Positions 17,440 through 26,167 of a stretch of 64,000 bases of DNA are shown one piece after another. The notes under the pieces are model-generated. The model was given only the letters and a program-made list of their open reading frames with translations, ran no database searches and had not been told where the DNA came from. Origin of the DNA: Glycomyces terrestris (GTDB lineage Bacteria; Actinomycetota; Actinomycetes; Mycobacteriales; Micromonosporaceae); contig NZ_RSEB01000004.1 of assembly GCF_003933745.1 (NCBI RefSeq), positions 310,001 to 374,000 of the forward strand, read 5' to 3'. The position numbers were made by a program, and so were the translations under genes. Positions within the stretch are counted from its first letter, which is position 1. Each line of letters begins with the position of its first letter.

Positions 17440-18402
17440 GTGCGCCACAAGATCCTCTCCGCGCTCCTGCTCGTCGCGCTCCTCGCACTCGTGCCCGCCC
17501 CCGCCGCGGCCGAACCCGACGAGGAGACCCTCGAAGCCGACCTCGCCGAGGCCATCGCCGCCGTCAACGACGCGCAGGCCGCTGTCGACGAGGCGAACGC
17601 CCGCGCCGCCGAGCTCGAGACGCAAATCGCCGACACCCAGGCCCGCTTCGACGAGCTCCAGGTCGACCTCGACGAGTACGCCCTCTACCTCCACACCGAA
17701 GGCGACCTCCAGCAGACGAACGCGATCCTCTCCTCCGAGGACACCCAGGACCTCATCGACGCGATGACGTTCACCGGGTTCCTCGGGAACGAGCGCGCCG
17801 CCCTCCTCGCCGACGCCGGCGCCCTCCTCGAGCAGCTCCGGGCCGAGCAGGCCGCCCACGCCGACACCCTCGACGAGGCCGAGCAGGCCCTCGAGGACGC
17901 CGAGCAGGCCCAGACCGACCTCGAGGAGCAGCTCGAGGAACTCCGTGCCGAGGAGGCCTCCGGGCCCGGCTCCGACGGCGGCGCCCCCGCCGCCGAAGGC
18001 TACGGCGGCGACGGCGGCGGCTGCACCGAGGACGACCCCACCACCTCCGGGTGCCTCACCCCCCGCACCCTCCACATGTACAACGAGACCATCGAGGCCG
18101 GCTTCGACCACTACGTCTCCTGCTACCGCTCCGGCGGCTCCGGCGAGCACCCCCTCGGGCGCGCCTGCGACTGGGCCGCCGACGAGTCCGGGTTCCAGAA
18201 CGCCGACGCCGAAGGCTCCGACAAGGAGTACGGCGACCAGCTCGCCGCCTGGTACGTCAACAACGCCGACGCCCTCGGCGTCGAGTACGTCATCTGGTAC
18301 CGCCAGTTCTGGTCGGCCGGCTCGGGCTGGCGCTCCTACTCCGGCGCCGGCGGCGACCCCGCCTCCGACCACACCAACCACGTCCACGTCTCCATGCAGT
18401 GA
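17440..18402 (+). CDS. Secreted coiled-coil protein, ARB_07466-like C-terminus
   Basis: 320 residues. A signal peptide (1-24, cleavage after PAAA) is followed by a long coiled coil (about 28-170, many Ala/Glu/Leu heptads), an acidic Gly/Ser linker and a C-terminal domain from about 200. The C-terminal domain has paired cysteines (GCTEDD, SGCL, SCYR, ACDW) and the ending DHTNHVHVSMQ. This domain resembles the ARB_07466-like fold found on secreted cell-wall proteins. The architecture parallels the coiled-coil N-termini of actinobacterial wall hydrolases. The GTG start at 17440 has no strong ribosome site. Confidence 0.85.
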   Translation: MRHKILSALLLVALLALVPAPAAAEPDEETLEADLAEAIAAVNDAQAAVDEANARAAELETQIADTQARFDELQVDLDEYALYLHTEGDLQQTNAILSSEDTQDLIDAMTFTGFLGNERAALLADAGALLEQLRAEQAAHADTLDEAEQALEDAEQAQTDLEEQLEELRAEEASGPGSDGGAPAAEGYGGDGGGCTEDDPTTSGCLTPRTLHMYNETIEAGFDHYVSCYRSGGSGEHPLGRACDWAADESGFQNADAEGSDKEYGDQLAAWYVNNADALGVEYVIWYRQFWSAGSGWRSYSGAGGDPASDHTNHVHVSMQ

Positions 18403-18413
18403 CGGGCCCCGCG

Positions 18414-18482
18414 ATGACCGACCGCGCCCGCGACTACCTCGCCGCCGCCGACACCGCCCCCGCCGTCATCAGCGGCCTGTGA
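18414..18482 (+). CDS. Possible 22-residue ORF
   Basis: A short open frame begins 11 nt after the secreted protein gene: MTDRARDYLA...VISGL. It lacks a clear ribosome site. In this base composition such frames often arise by chance, so it is recorded only because of its position. Confidence 0.15.
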   Translation: MTDRARDYLAAADTAPAVISGL

Positions 18483-18538
18483 CACCCGCGCCCGGTATAT
18501 GAGGCGCACACGCGCCGGCACCGGGTAGGGTCGCCGCC

Positions 18539-18982
18539 ATGGTCTCCCCGCCGACACCGACCGGGCGCCGCGCCCTGGCCGCCGCCGCCTGGCTCGCGGT
18601 GGTCCTGGCCGGGCTCCTGGGCGCGGTGTGGGCCGTCGCGTGGGCGCTCGAAGGCGGCCCCGCGCCCTCGCCGGCCGCGGTCGAGGAGGCCGTCCACCTC
18701 GACCTGCCCGAGGGCACCGACGTCATCGACGCCGACCTCACCCAGGCGCAGCCGCCCGCGCCCGGCGGCCGCGCCGAGGCCACCGTCTCGGTGCCCGCCG
18801 ACGCGTTCGGGGAGTTCATCGACGCCAACGGCATGGACGCCCCGCTCATCGCCGGCGCCACCCCGGCCGGGACCGCCTCGGGCGTCATCCCGGCCGGGTG
18901 CACCGACGAGGTCTGCTACTCGGCGACGATCGTCGTCACCGGCGACCGCGTCGAGGTGACCCTCACCGTCACCCTCCTCTAG
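18539..18982 (+). CDS. Membrane-anchored hypothetical protein
   Basis: 147 residues with one N-terminal membrane helix (about 10-36) and an extracytoplasmic domain with two cysteines close together (GCTDEVC). That domain is rich in beta-forming repeats such as AEATVSVPADAFGEFI. I recognise no family. The ATG has TAGGGT 7 nt upstream (leaderless). It converges on the ogt gene with an 10-bp gap. Confidence 0.65.
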   Translation: MVSPPTPTGRRALAAAAWLAVVLAGLLGAVWAVAWALEGGPAPSPAAVEEAVHLDLPEGTDVIDADLTQAQPPAPGGRAEATVSVPADAFGEFIDANGMDAPLIAGATPAGTASGVIPAGCTDEVCYSATIVVTGDRVEVTLTVTLL

Positions 18983-18992
18983 GGCCCCTCCG

Positions 18993-19487
18993 CTATGCGA
19001 ACAGGGCCGGCGCGCCCCGCTCCAGGCCCAGCAGCCACTCCTTGCGCCACAGGCCCCCCGCGTACCCGGTCAGCTTCCCGTTCGAGCCGATCACCCGGTG
19101 GCAGGGGACGACGATCGCGATCGGGTTGCGCCCGTTCGCCAGCCCCACCGCCCGCACCGCCTTCGGATCCCCCAGGCGCTGCGCCACGTCCAGGTAGGAC
19201 CACGTCTCGCCGTAGGGGATGCGGACCAGCTCGGCCCACACCCGGTGCTGGAAGCCCGTGCCGGCCGCCGCCAACGGCAGGTCGAACTCCTTCAGGTCGC
19301 CGTCGAAGTACGCCTCCAGCTGCTCCCGGGCCGCGGCCAGGACCGGCGTGTCCCCCTCGGGGCCCCACGCGTCCTTCATCTCCTCGACGCCCATGTGGAC
19401 GCACGTCAGCCCCTCCTCGACCGCCGAGACGGCCATCAGCCCCAGCGGGGACTCGAACTTCACATGCCTCGCATCGGTGCGCATCAT
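18993..19487 (-). CDS. ogt: Methylated-DNA-protein cysteine methyltransferase
   Basis: 164 residues. An N-terminal ribonuclease-like domain is followed by the C-terminal DNA-binding domain with the acceptor cysteine in IVVPCHRVIGSNG and the arginine-finger helix AVRAVGLANGRNP. It repairs O6-methylguanine and O4-methylthymine by suicidal alkyl transfer. Its start overlaps the Ada-AlkA stop (ATGA), so the two are one operon. Together they resemble the adaA-alkA/adaB arrangement of actinobacteria. Confidence 0.95.
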   Translation of the reverse strand: MMRTDARHVKFESPLGLMAVSAVEEGLTCVHMGVEEMKDAWGPEGDTPVLAAAREQLEAYFDGDLKEFDLPLAAAGTGFQHRVWAELVRIPYGETWSYLDVAQRLGDPKAVRAVGLANGRNPIAIVVPCHRVIGSNGKLTGYAGGLWRKEWLLGLERGAPALFA

Positions 19488-20986
19488 GCGCTCGCCTTCT
19501 CTCGCTGCTCGTCTTCGGGTATCCGGTTCGTCGGGTGCTCGCTGCCGGCCCACAGGTACTGGACCGCGTACGCCCGCCACGGCCGCCACGCCTGCGACCT
19601 CGCCTCCAGGGCCCGCCCCGACCCGAGGCCGAGCGCCGCGGCGCCCTTGACCACGCCCAGGTCCTTGACCGGGAACGCGTCCGGGTCGCCCAGGGCCCGC
19701 ATCGCGACCATCTCCACCGTCCACGGCCCCACGCCCGGGACCGCGGCCAGCTGCGCGCGGGCCGCGGCCCAGTCCGCGCCCGGCCCCAGCTCGACCCGGC
19801 CCGCCGCCAGCGCGGCCGCGAGCGCGGCCACGGTCCGCTTGCGCGAGGCCGGCATCGGCAGGTGCGCGGGGTCGGCGCCGGCGAGGGCGGCCGGTTCGGG
19901 GAACAGGCGGGTGAGGCCGCCCTCGGGGTCCTCGACCGGCTCGCCGTACCGGTCGGCGAGGCGGGCGGCGATCGTCGCGGCCGACGCGGTGGAGACCTGC
20001 TGGCCGATGACGGCGCGGATCGCGTACTCGTCGGCGTCGGCCTTGCGGGGGACGCGCCGGCCGGGGGTCTTGGCGACCAGGGGCGCGAGCACGGGGTCGC
20101 CGGCGAGGGCCTCGGCGGGGGCGTGGGGGTCGGCGTCGAGGTCGAGCATGCGCCGGCAGCGGGCGACGGCGGCGGTGACGTCGCGCAGGTCGGCGACGCG
20201 CAGGCGCGCCTCGACGTACCCGGGGCCGGGCCGCAGGGCCGCGATGCCAGGGCCGCCGGGCAGGCGCAGGGTGCGCCGATAGGCGCCCTCGCGCCACTCC
20301 TCGACGCCGGGGGCGGCCGCGGCGGCGAGGTGCCCGAACAGGTTCGAGGGCTCGAACGGCTCCCGGTAGGCCAGGCGGAGGGTGATCGCCCCGCCCCCGG
20401 CCGGGCGCGTCCTCGTCTTGGCGCGCAGTTCGGTGGGGGAGCAGGCGAAGACGTCGGCGACGACGCGGTTGAACGCGCGGATGGAGGCGAACCCGGCGGC
20501 GAACGCGACCTGGCCCATGGGCAGGTCGGTGTTCTCGATGAGGGTGCGGGCGACCTGGGCGCGCTGGGCGCGGGCCAGGGCGGCCGGTCCGGCGCCGACT
20601 TCGGCGATCAGGAGCCGCTCGAGCTGGCGCAGGGAGTAGCCCAGGCGCCGGGCCAGGCCGGCGGCGCCGTCGCGGTCGACGACGCCTTCGCCGATGAGGC
20701 GCATGGCGCGGGCGCACACGTCCGAGCGCCAGTCCCACGCCGGGGAGCCGGGGGAGGCGTCGGGCCGGCAGCGTTTGCAGGCCCGGTACCCGGCCTCCTG
20801 GGCCGCGGCCGCGGAGGCGTAGAACCGCTGGTGCTCGCGTTTGGGTTTGACCGCGGGGCACGAGGGCCGGCAGTAGATGCCGGTAGTGGTGACCGCCAGG
20901 AACACCCAGCCGTCGAAGCGGGCGTCGCGCCCGGCGACGGCGGCTTGCAGCTGCTCCTCGTTCCCGAGGATCTGTAGATCGGCCAT
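19484..20986 (-). CDS. alkA: Ada-AlkA: methylphosphotriester sensor fused to glycosylase
   Basis: 500 residues with three modules. The Ada zinc domain (1-80) has C39, C43, C70 and C73, where the first Cys accepts methyl groups from phosphotriesters. An AraC helix-turn-helix pair follows (about 95-185: LARRLGYSLRQLERLLIAEVG and QVAFAAGFASIRAFNRV). The AlkA DNA-3-methyladenine glycosylase (about 200-490) has the helix-hairpin-helix VPGVGPWTVEMVAMRALGD and the catalytic Asp in FPVKDLGV. After methylation the protein should activate its own operon with ogt. No separate ada gene is seen. Confidence 0.93.
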   Translation of the reverse strand: MADLQILGNEEQLQAAVAGRDARFDGWVFLAVTTTGIYCRPSCPAVKPKREHQRFYASAAAAQEAGYRACKRCRPDASPGSPAWDWRSDVCARAMRLIGEGVVDRDGAAGLARRLGYSLRQLERLLIAEVGAGPAALARAQRAQVARTLIENTDLPMGQVAFAAGFASIRAFNRVVADVFACSPTELRAKTRTRPAGGGAITLRLAYREPFEPSNLFGHLAAAAAPGVEEWREGAYRRTLRLPGGPGIAALRPGPGYVEARLRVADLRDVTAAVARCRRMLDLDADPHAPAEALAGDPVLAPLVAKTPGRRVPRKADADEYAIRAVIGQQVSTASAATIAARLADRYGEPVEDPEGGLTRLFPEPAALAGADPAHLPMPASRKRTVAALAAALAAGRVELGPGADWAAARAQLAAVPGVGPWTVEMVAMRALGDPDAFPVKDLGVVKGAAALGLGSGRALEARSQAWRPWRAYAVQYLWAGSEHPTNRIPEDEQREKASA

Positions 20987-21036
20987 GGGTTCAAGGGTGC
21001 CCGCCGGGTGCGACAGCGGCTAGCCAGAAATCGACA

Positions 21037-22029
21037 TCACGATTCGGGCAGCTGGAGGCGGTCGACCGCTTCGCGGGAGCGGCGGGCGGGGCGGCGGTCG
21101 TAGCGGGCGGTGGTGGCGGGGGAGGCGTGCCCGACCAGGGACTGGGTGATGGCCAGGTCGACGCCGGCGTCGAGGAGCTCGCCGATGAACGTGCGGCGGA
21201 AGTCGTGCGGGGTGTGGCGGCGCTGCCCGGCCTCGACCAGGCGCTTGGTGAGCAGGTCGGCGATGGCCTGCCCGGTCATGCCCGACAGCTGGTTGCCGGT
21301 GCGGCGCAGCTTCCCGGCCTTGTTGATCGGGCAGAACAGGGCCCCGGGGGTGTTGCCGCGCACGGCCATCCACCGGTCGATGCGGGCCTGGGCGGCCTCG
21401 GTGACGTAGACGGCGCGCTCCTTGTTGCCCTTGCCGACGATGCGGATGGCGCGCTCGGCCGGGTCGTAGTCGGCCAGGCGCATCGAGGCGATCTCGCTGC
21501 GGCGGCACCCGGTGGAGTAGAGGGTGGCCAGGACGGCGGCGTCGCGGGCGCCGGCGGGGCCGGGGTCGGCGTCGCACGCGTACAGGGCCGCGCCGAGCGC
21601 GTCGGCGTCGACCTGCTGGCCGACCGGGAGGCGCTGGGCCTTGACCGGCTGGAGGTCGCAGGCGCGCTGGTAGTCCTCGGCGGCCATGAGGTCGAGGCGC
21701 CAGGCCTCCTTGAGGACGCGGCGCAGGGCCGCGAGGTGCTTGTTGACGTACGCGCCGGACCAGCCGGCGTCGATCATGGCCGCGCGCAGCCGGGAGGTGT
21801 GCTCGTAGCGCAGCAGGTGCCAGGGCTGGCCCTCGCCGGTGGTGTCGGGGTCGCCGGACAGGAGCTGGGCGATGCGGTCGAGGCACCCGCGCATGGTGCG
21901 CCGCGACTCGGCCGAGCCGAGCGAGTCGAGGTAGGCGCGGTACGGGTCGGCGCCCGGGGCGACGGCGACCGTCTGGTCGCTCCAGTCGATGCCCGCCAGT
22001 GCGTTCCCCGCTGCCCCGCTGCCTGCCAT
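21037..22029 (-). CDS. Orphan tyrosine recombinase (XerC/D-like)
   Basis: 330 residues. An N-terminal core-binding SAM-like domain (about 25-130) is followed by a catalytic domain with all the active-site residues: Arg in YSTGCRRSEI, Lys in VGKGNKERAV, HxxR in TPHDFRRTF, His in VGHASPATTA and the nucleophile Tyr in ARYDRR. It can cut and rejoin DNA. The ATG at 22029 has TAGGCT 7 nt upstream. No tRNA, excisionase or phage gene is adjacent, and I see no clear att core, so whether it belongs to a lost element or to a housekeeping role is open. Confidence 0.9.
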   Translation of the reverse strand: MAGSGAAGNALAGIDWSDQTVAVAPGADPYRAYLDSLGSAESRRTMRGCLDRIAQLLSGDPDTTGEGQPWHLLRYEHTSRLRAAMIDAGWSGAYVNKHLAALRRVLKEAWRLDLMAAEDYQRACDLQPVKAQRLPVGQQVDADALGAALYACDADPGPAGARDAAVLATLYSTGCRRSEIASMRLADYDPAERAIRIVGKGNKERAVYVTEAAQARIDRWMAVRGNTPGALFCPINKAGKLRRTGNQLSGMTGQAIADLLTKRLVEAGQRRHTPHDFRRTFIGELLDAGVDLAITQSLVGHASPATTARYDRRPARRSREAVDRLQLPES

Positions 22030-22148
22030 GCACCCCAGCCTAAACGACGGGTCCGGCCGTCCGGGCGGGCCCGCCGGCAACCGTTCGCGTCCCGGTAAGG
22101 CCCGGCTCACCGCCACCGGTCGCGGTGGGGCATGGCAGGATCGCCCCT

Positions 22149-22568
22149 ATGAGCCCGGCGTTCCACACCACGACCCTCGAGGTCCACACCGGACGGCGCG
22201 AGACCGTCCGCAACCTCACCGGCGAGTGCGAGGACTTCCTGTCCTCCATCGGCGCCCGCGAGGGCCTGCTGAACGTGTTCGTGCCGCACGCGACCGCCGG
22301 GATCGCGGTCATCGAGGCCGGCGCCGGCTCCGACGAGGACCTCCTGGACGCCCTCGGGGAGCTCCTGCCGCGCACCGACCGGTGGCGCCACCAGCACGGC
22401 TCGATCGGGCACGGCCGCGACCACGTCCTGCCGGGCCTGGTCGCCCCGCACGCGACGCTCCCGGTGGTGTCCGGACGGCTCGCCCTGGGCACGTGGCAGT
22501 CGGTGCTCCTGGTGGACACCAACCGCGACAACCCCGACCGGACCGTCCGGCTCACCTTCCTCGGCTAG
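22149..22568 (+). CDS. yjbQ: YjbQ/UPF0047 family protein
   Basis: 139 residues of the YjbQ family, with GLLNVFVPHATAGIAVIE and the His-rich SIGHGRDHVLPGLVAPHAT. It is a small beta-rich trimer, and some members have weak thiamine-phosphate synthase activity. The true role is unclear. The ATG at 22149 is chosen over an upstream in-frame start because the family begins at this point. The stop overlaps that of the convergent aldo/keto reductase. Confidence 0.9.
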   Translation: MSPAFHTTTLEVHTGRRETVRNLTGECEDFLSSIGAREGLLNVFVPHATAGIAVIEAGAGSDEDLLDALGELLPRTDRWRHQHGSIGHGRDHVLPGLVAPHATLPVVSGRLALGTWQSVLLVDTNRDNPDRTVRLTFLG

Positions 22569-23524
22569 GCCGCCGCGCTCATGCGCCGCCACTGCTCGGG
22601 GTCGAGCTTGAGCGCGACCCCGGCGGCGGCCTCCTCCAGCTGCGCCACCGACGACACCCCCACCAGGGGGATGACCGGCGCGTCGTGGCCGGCCAGCCAC
22701 GCCAGCACCACCTGGTTGCGGGTCGCGCCCGTCTCGGCGCACACCTCGTCCAGGACCCGCAAGCGCGCGTCGGTGCCCGGGTGCGCGTAGTGCTCCCCGA
22801 GGGGCTTCTTCACGTACGCGCCGGACAGGAGCGAGGAGTACGCCAGCAGCGCCGTCCCCGGCGTCTGGGCCACGTAGTCGAGGTCCTCGGGGGAGGCGTG
22901 CACGTGCCCGCCCTCGGGCAGGACCGCCTCCGGGCGCGGCTTGAGGTACGAGTACCGGTTCTGCATCGCGGTGTACGCGGCCGCGCCCGCGGCGGCCGCC
23001 GCGGACCGGGCCCGCTCGACGCGCCACGCGGTGTGGTTGGAGGCCCCGACCATGCGGGCCTTCCCGGCCCGCACCGCGTCGTCGAACCCGGCCACGGTCG
23101 ACTCCAGCGGCGTCTCCCGGTCGTCGCGGTGGGCCCAGAACAGGTCCACCCGGTCGGTGCCGAGCCGCGCCAGGGACTCGTCCAGGGCCGCGCCGATCCG
23201 CTCGCGCGAGAGCGGCTCGGAGTGCTCCAGGCCCCCGCCGGGGAAGGACGGGCGCCGCCCGGCCTTGGTCGCCAGCACCACCTCGTCGCGGTTCCCGCGC
23301 GCCGCGAACCAGCGGCCCAGCAGCAGCTCCGACTCGTCCCCGGTGCCGCCCTCGATCCAGAACATGTAGCAGTTGGCGGTGTCGATGAAGTTCCCGCCCA
23401 GCTCCAGGAACCGGTCCAGGATCGCGAAGCTCGTCGCCTCGTCCTGCACCCCGCCCAGCGCCATGGCCCCCAGGCACAGCCGCGACACGCCGACACCGTC
23501 CGGGCCCAATGCGATCCGCTCCAC
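22565..23524 (-). CDS. Aldo/keto reductase
   Basis: 319-residue TIM-barrel NADPH-dependent oxidoreductase. The catalytic tetrad appears in FIDTANCYMFW (Asp, Tyr), LATKAGRR (Lys) and LFWAHRDD (His). It reduces carbonyls; the substrate is unknown. The GTG at 23524 has a GAGGGGG ribosome site. It is divergent from the MerR regulator gene and shares with it a MerR-type promoter whose -35 (TTGCGT) and -10 (TAGCGT) are 19 bp apart. Confidence 0.93.
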   Translation of the reverse strand: MERIALGPDGVGVSRLCLGAMALGGVQDEATSFAILDRFLELGGNFIDTANCYMFWIEGGTGDESELLLGRWFAARGNRDEVVLATKAGRRPSFPGGGLEHSEPLSRERIGAALDESLARLGTDRVDLFWAHRDDRETPLESTVAGFDDAVRAGKARMVGASNHTAWRVERARSAAAAAGAAAYTAMQNRYSYLKPRPEAVLPEGGHVHASPEDLDYVAQTPGTALLAYSSLLSGAYVKKPLGEHYAHPGTDARLRVLDEVCAETGATRNQVVLAWLAGHDAPVIPLVGVSSVAQLEEAAAGVALKLDPEQWRRMSAAA

Positions 23525-23561
23525 GGCGGACCCCCTCTCTTCTCGTGAGACTTCGCCACCG

Positions 23562-23592
23562 ACGCTAGGACCTGGAGTGGACTCCAACGCAA
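23562..23592 (-). promoter_or_regulatory. MerR-type promoter with 19-bp spacer
   Basis: On the minus strand TTGCGT and TAGCGT are separated by exactly 19 bp. The spacer contains the inverted repeat TGGAGT-GG-ACTCCA (23573-23586 on the plus strand). Over-long spacers with a central dyad are the hallmark of promoters untwisted by MerR activators, so the MerR protein encoded next door probably switches on the aldo/keto reductase. Confidence 0.8.
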
Positions 23593-23626
23593 ACCCGCAG
23601 GACACGGCCGGGTATCCTCGATCGAC

Positions 23627-24001
23627 GTGGACACCACCGCCGCACCCGCGTACACGATCGGCGAATGCGCCCGCCGCTCCGGCTTCACCATGGACACGCT
23701 GCGCTACTACGAGCGCATCGGCCTCATCGGCGACATCGCCCGCACCGCCACCGGCCAGCGCCGCTTCAGCGACGACCACCTCGAATGGCTCGGGGTCCTC
23801 AAATGCCTGCGCGACACCGGCATGCCGGTCGAGCAGATGCACCGCTTCGCGACCCTGGTCCGCGCCGGCGACCACACCGTCGCCGAGCGCATCGCGCTCC
23901 TGGAGGCCCACAAGGAGGCCGTCGACGCCCGCATGGACGACCTCGCGGCCAAACGCGACTACCTCCTCGGCAAGATCGACTACTACCGGTCCCTGCCGTA
24001 G
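23627..24001 (+). CDS. MerR-family regulator
   Basis: 124 residues. The N-terminal MerR winged helix (8-75: YTIGECARRSGFTMDTLRYYERIGL and RFSDDHLEWLGVLKCLR) precedes a dimerisation coiled coil (about 80-120). There is no C-terminal sensing domain beyond the short tail and no metal-binding cysteine cluster, which fits the aldehyde/electrophile-responsive AdhR-like group often paired with aldo/keto reductases. The GTG has TATCCT 8 nt upstream. Confidence 0.93.
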   Translation: MDTTAAPAYTIGECARRSGFTMDTLRYYERIGLIGDIARTATGQRRFSDDHLEWLGVLKCLRDTGMPVEQMHRFATLVRAGDHTVAERIALLEAHKEAVDARMDDLAAKRDYLLGKIDYYRSLP

Positions 24002-24050
24002 GGGGGAAAACGCCTCGACGCCGCGCCGGGCCCTCGGCCATACTCCGGCG

Positions 24051-24785
24051 ATGGACCACCGCGCGCACGCCCTCGACATCGCCCGCCGCTTCACCGCCGG
24101 CCTCGACGACGCGGCCGGAGTCGCCCTCGTCGGCTCGGTCGCCCGCGGCACCGACCACCCCCACTCCGACATCGACCTCATCGCCGCCGCCGACACCCGC
24201 CCCGGCACCACCGTCCACCACGTCGAGGGCCGCATGGTCACCCTCACCCGCAAGACCCCCGCCGACCTCGCGGCCGCCTTCACCCACCCGTGGGAGGCCG
24301 GCGCCGCCGTCCCCGCCTGGCGCTCCGCCCTCATCCTGCGCGACAGCGGCGAGGCCCTCGCCGGCCTCCAGGCCCGCGCCCGCGACTGGACGTGGGACGC
24401 CATCGCCGACGCCTGCGACCGGTGGGCCGCCGCCGAACTGGTCGGCCTCGCCGAGGAAGTCCACAAGATCCACGGCATGCTCGCCCTCGCCCGGCCCCGC
24501 GCCGCGGCCGCCAACCGGCTCCTGCTCGCCCTCAGCCTGGCCGCCCCGCTCGCCGCCGCCGGCCGCGTCTCCTACGAATCCGAGAACGACCTGTGGGACA
24601 ACGTCGCCGCCGCCGAAGGCCCCGCCTGGGCCCGCGCCTGGGACCTCGCCGCCGGCGTCGCACCCGCCGGCCACGAGGCCGGCTGCCGCGCCGCCCTGGA
24701 CCTGTACCGGCACGCCGCCGACCGCCTCATCGACCACCTCGACGCGAACGGCCGCGCCGTCGTCGACACCGCCCGCCGCCTCTGA
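24051..24785 (+). CDS. Nucleotidyltransferase-domain protein
   Basis: 244 residues. The pol-beta-type nucleotidyltransferase core (about 5-75) has the signature GSVARGTDHPHSDIDL (28-43), with S29 and the metal Asp pair D40/D42. An all-helical C-terminal domain follows, reminiscent of HEPN/KNTase-C domains of aminoglycoside nucleotidyltransferases. It could adenylylate a small molecule or protein. No antitoxin-like partner is adjacent. The substrate cannot be assigned. Confidence 0.82.
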   Translation: MDHRAHALDIARRFTAGLDDAAGVALVGSVARGTDHPHSDIDLIAAADTRPGTTVHHVEGRMVTLTRKTPADLAAAFTHPWEAGAAVPAWRSALILRDSGEALAGLQARARDWTWDAIADACDRWAAAELVGLAEEVHKIHGMLALARPRAAAANRLLLALSLAAPLAAAGRVSYESENDLWDNVAAAEGPAWARAWDLAAGVAPAGHEAGCRAALDLYRHAADRLIDHLDANGRAVVDTARRL

Positions 24786-24872
24786 CCGGCACCATCCCGG
24801 ACGCACCGCCCCCACCGCACACGACGAACCGGGCCCCGCCGCCCCGCAGCGGACCCGAGCACCCGGCCCGGG

Positions 24873-25370
24873 TCAGTCCACCGGATCCAGCCCCACCAGG
24901 CCCCGCGCGTAGTTCACCGTCGACCGCTGATACCGCGGCAGATGCGGGGCCAACGCGACCAGCGCCACCGACAGGCCCTCCCGGTCCCGGCCCAGCTTCG
25001 CCAGCGTCAGCGCCTCGCACATCGCCAGAGCCCCGTCGTACTCGTCCGACCCCCGCTCGCGCTCCTCGGCGATGACCGCCAGCGCCCGCTCCGGACTCCC
25101 CGTCTCGCGCAGCGACGACGCCAGCTGGATCGACACGCGCCGGCGCCGCACCCCGCCCAGCCCGGCCGCGAGCGCCCGCTCGTAGTAGCCGACCGCGGCC
25201 TCGGTGAACCCCGTCGAGTCGTGCGCACTGGCGACCTCGAACAGCCCCACCGGGTCCTCCGGTCCCCGCTCGGCGGCCAGGTCCCGCATCGCCTGCACGA
25301 ACTCCTCGCGGCCCATCTCGTCCAGCCGGTCCCACAGCGCGGCGCAGCGCGCCTCCCAATCAGCGTCCAT
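24873..25370 (-). CDS. Tetratricopeptide-like repeat protein
   Basis: 165 residues made of short helical repeats with TPR-like spacing: FEVASAHDSTGFTEAAVGYYERAL, then QLASSLRETGSPERALAVI and ALTLAKLGRDREGLSVALVAL. It is probably a cytoplasmic scaffold and resembles small TPR proteins common in actinomycetes. The ATG has TAGGGT 8 nt upstream. It is followed downstream by the nucleotidyltransferase gene in convergent orientation. Confidence 0.8.
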   Translation of the reverse strand: MDADWEARCAALWDRLDEMGREEFVQAMRDLAAERGPEDPVGLFEVASAHDSTGFTEAAVGYYERALAAGLGGVRRRRVSIQLASSLRETGSPERALAVIAEERERGSDEYDGALAMCEALTLAKLGRDREGLSVALVALAPHLPRYQRSTVNYARGLVGLDPVD

Positions 25371-25381
25371 AGCCGCGAACC

Positions 25382-26167
25382 CTACCCCCGGGCCGGGTCG
25401 AGCCCGTCGCCGAGCGCGCCCAGCGCCGCCAGCAGCACCAGCCGCTCACGCGCGTCCAGCGCCTCGTAGACGGGCGCGTCCCGGCGGTTCGTCTCGGCCT
25501 CGATCGCGTCCCGCTCCACCCCGGGCGCCATCGCCTCGATCCCGGCCGCCGTCAACCCCGCACCCCTCCAGGCCGCCCGGTGCGCGTCCGCCCGGTGGTG
25601 GCGCAGCGCCTCCAACCGCGCGACCAGCGCCCCCGGCCCCGGCGTCCCCGCCGGCTCCCACGAGGGCGCGAACGCCGCGAACACCGGCCCGCCCGACACC
25701 CGCCCGGCCTCCACCAGCCGCGCCACCAACGGCAGCGCCGCCTCCACCGCCCCCAGCCCCGCCAAGCCCGGGTTCGGCCGCCACGACCACAGCCGCTCCG
25801 CGGCCGCCCCCAGCGCCCCCGCCACCGCTTCGGCCAGCCCCCGGCCCGCCGGCGTGAACCGCCAGCAGCCCTCCGCCCGCTCCACCAGGCCCCGCGCCTC
25901 CTGCTCGGCGGCGTCGAACGGCAGGTACACCATCCGCTCGGCCACCACCGCCTCCGGCACCGGACGCGCCAGCAACGCGTACACCAGGTTCATCTCCAGG
26001 CCCGGCACCAGGCCCAGCGGCGCGTACAGCTCCTGCACCGCCGGCCGCGACGCCAACCGGACACCCACGTGCAGCCGGTCGACCACCGGCCGGACCAGCG
26101 CGGCGTACTCCTCGAGCGGATGATGCGGCAACACGACCTCCAAGGCGCGGTTAGGATCGACCCCCAT
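25382..26167 (-). CDS. Helix-rich protein resembling the SCO6745 family
   Basis: 261 residues, almost all helical, with conserved-looking aromatic/proline features (LVRPVVDRLHVG, YAPLGLVPGLEMNLVYALLARP, RLWSWRPNPGL, YEALDARERLVLLAAL). It resembles the SCO6745-type family of unknown function, but the match is from memory of pattern only. The ATG at 26167 overlaps the start codon of the divergent gene at 26166. A start further in (for example the TTG after a GGAGG about 35 nt inside) cannot be excluded. It ends 12 bp from the TPR gene start and may be co-transcribed with it. Confidence 0.65.
   Translation of the reverse strand: MGVDPNRALEVVLPHHPLEEYAALVRPVVDRLHVGVRLASRPAVQELYAPLGLVPGLEMNLVYALLARPVPEAVVAERMVYLPFDAAEQEARGLVERAEGCWRFTPAGRGLAEAVAGALGAAAERLWSWRPNPGLAGLGAVEAALPLVARLVEAGRVSGGPVFAAFAPSWEPAGTPGPGALVARLEALRHHRADAHRAAWRGAGLTAAGIEAMAPGVERDAIEAETNRRDAPVYEALDARERLVLLAALGALGDGLDPARG

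Noticed and set aside
18414..18482. 22-residue ORF as a functional peptide gene
   Set aside because: No ribosome site or promoter hexamer, and the composition is as expected by chance; listed only at low confidence.
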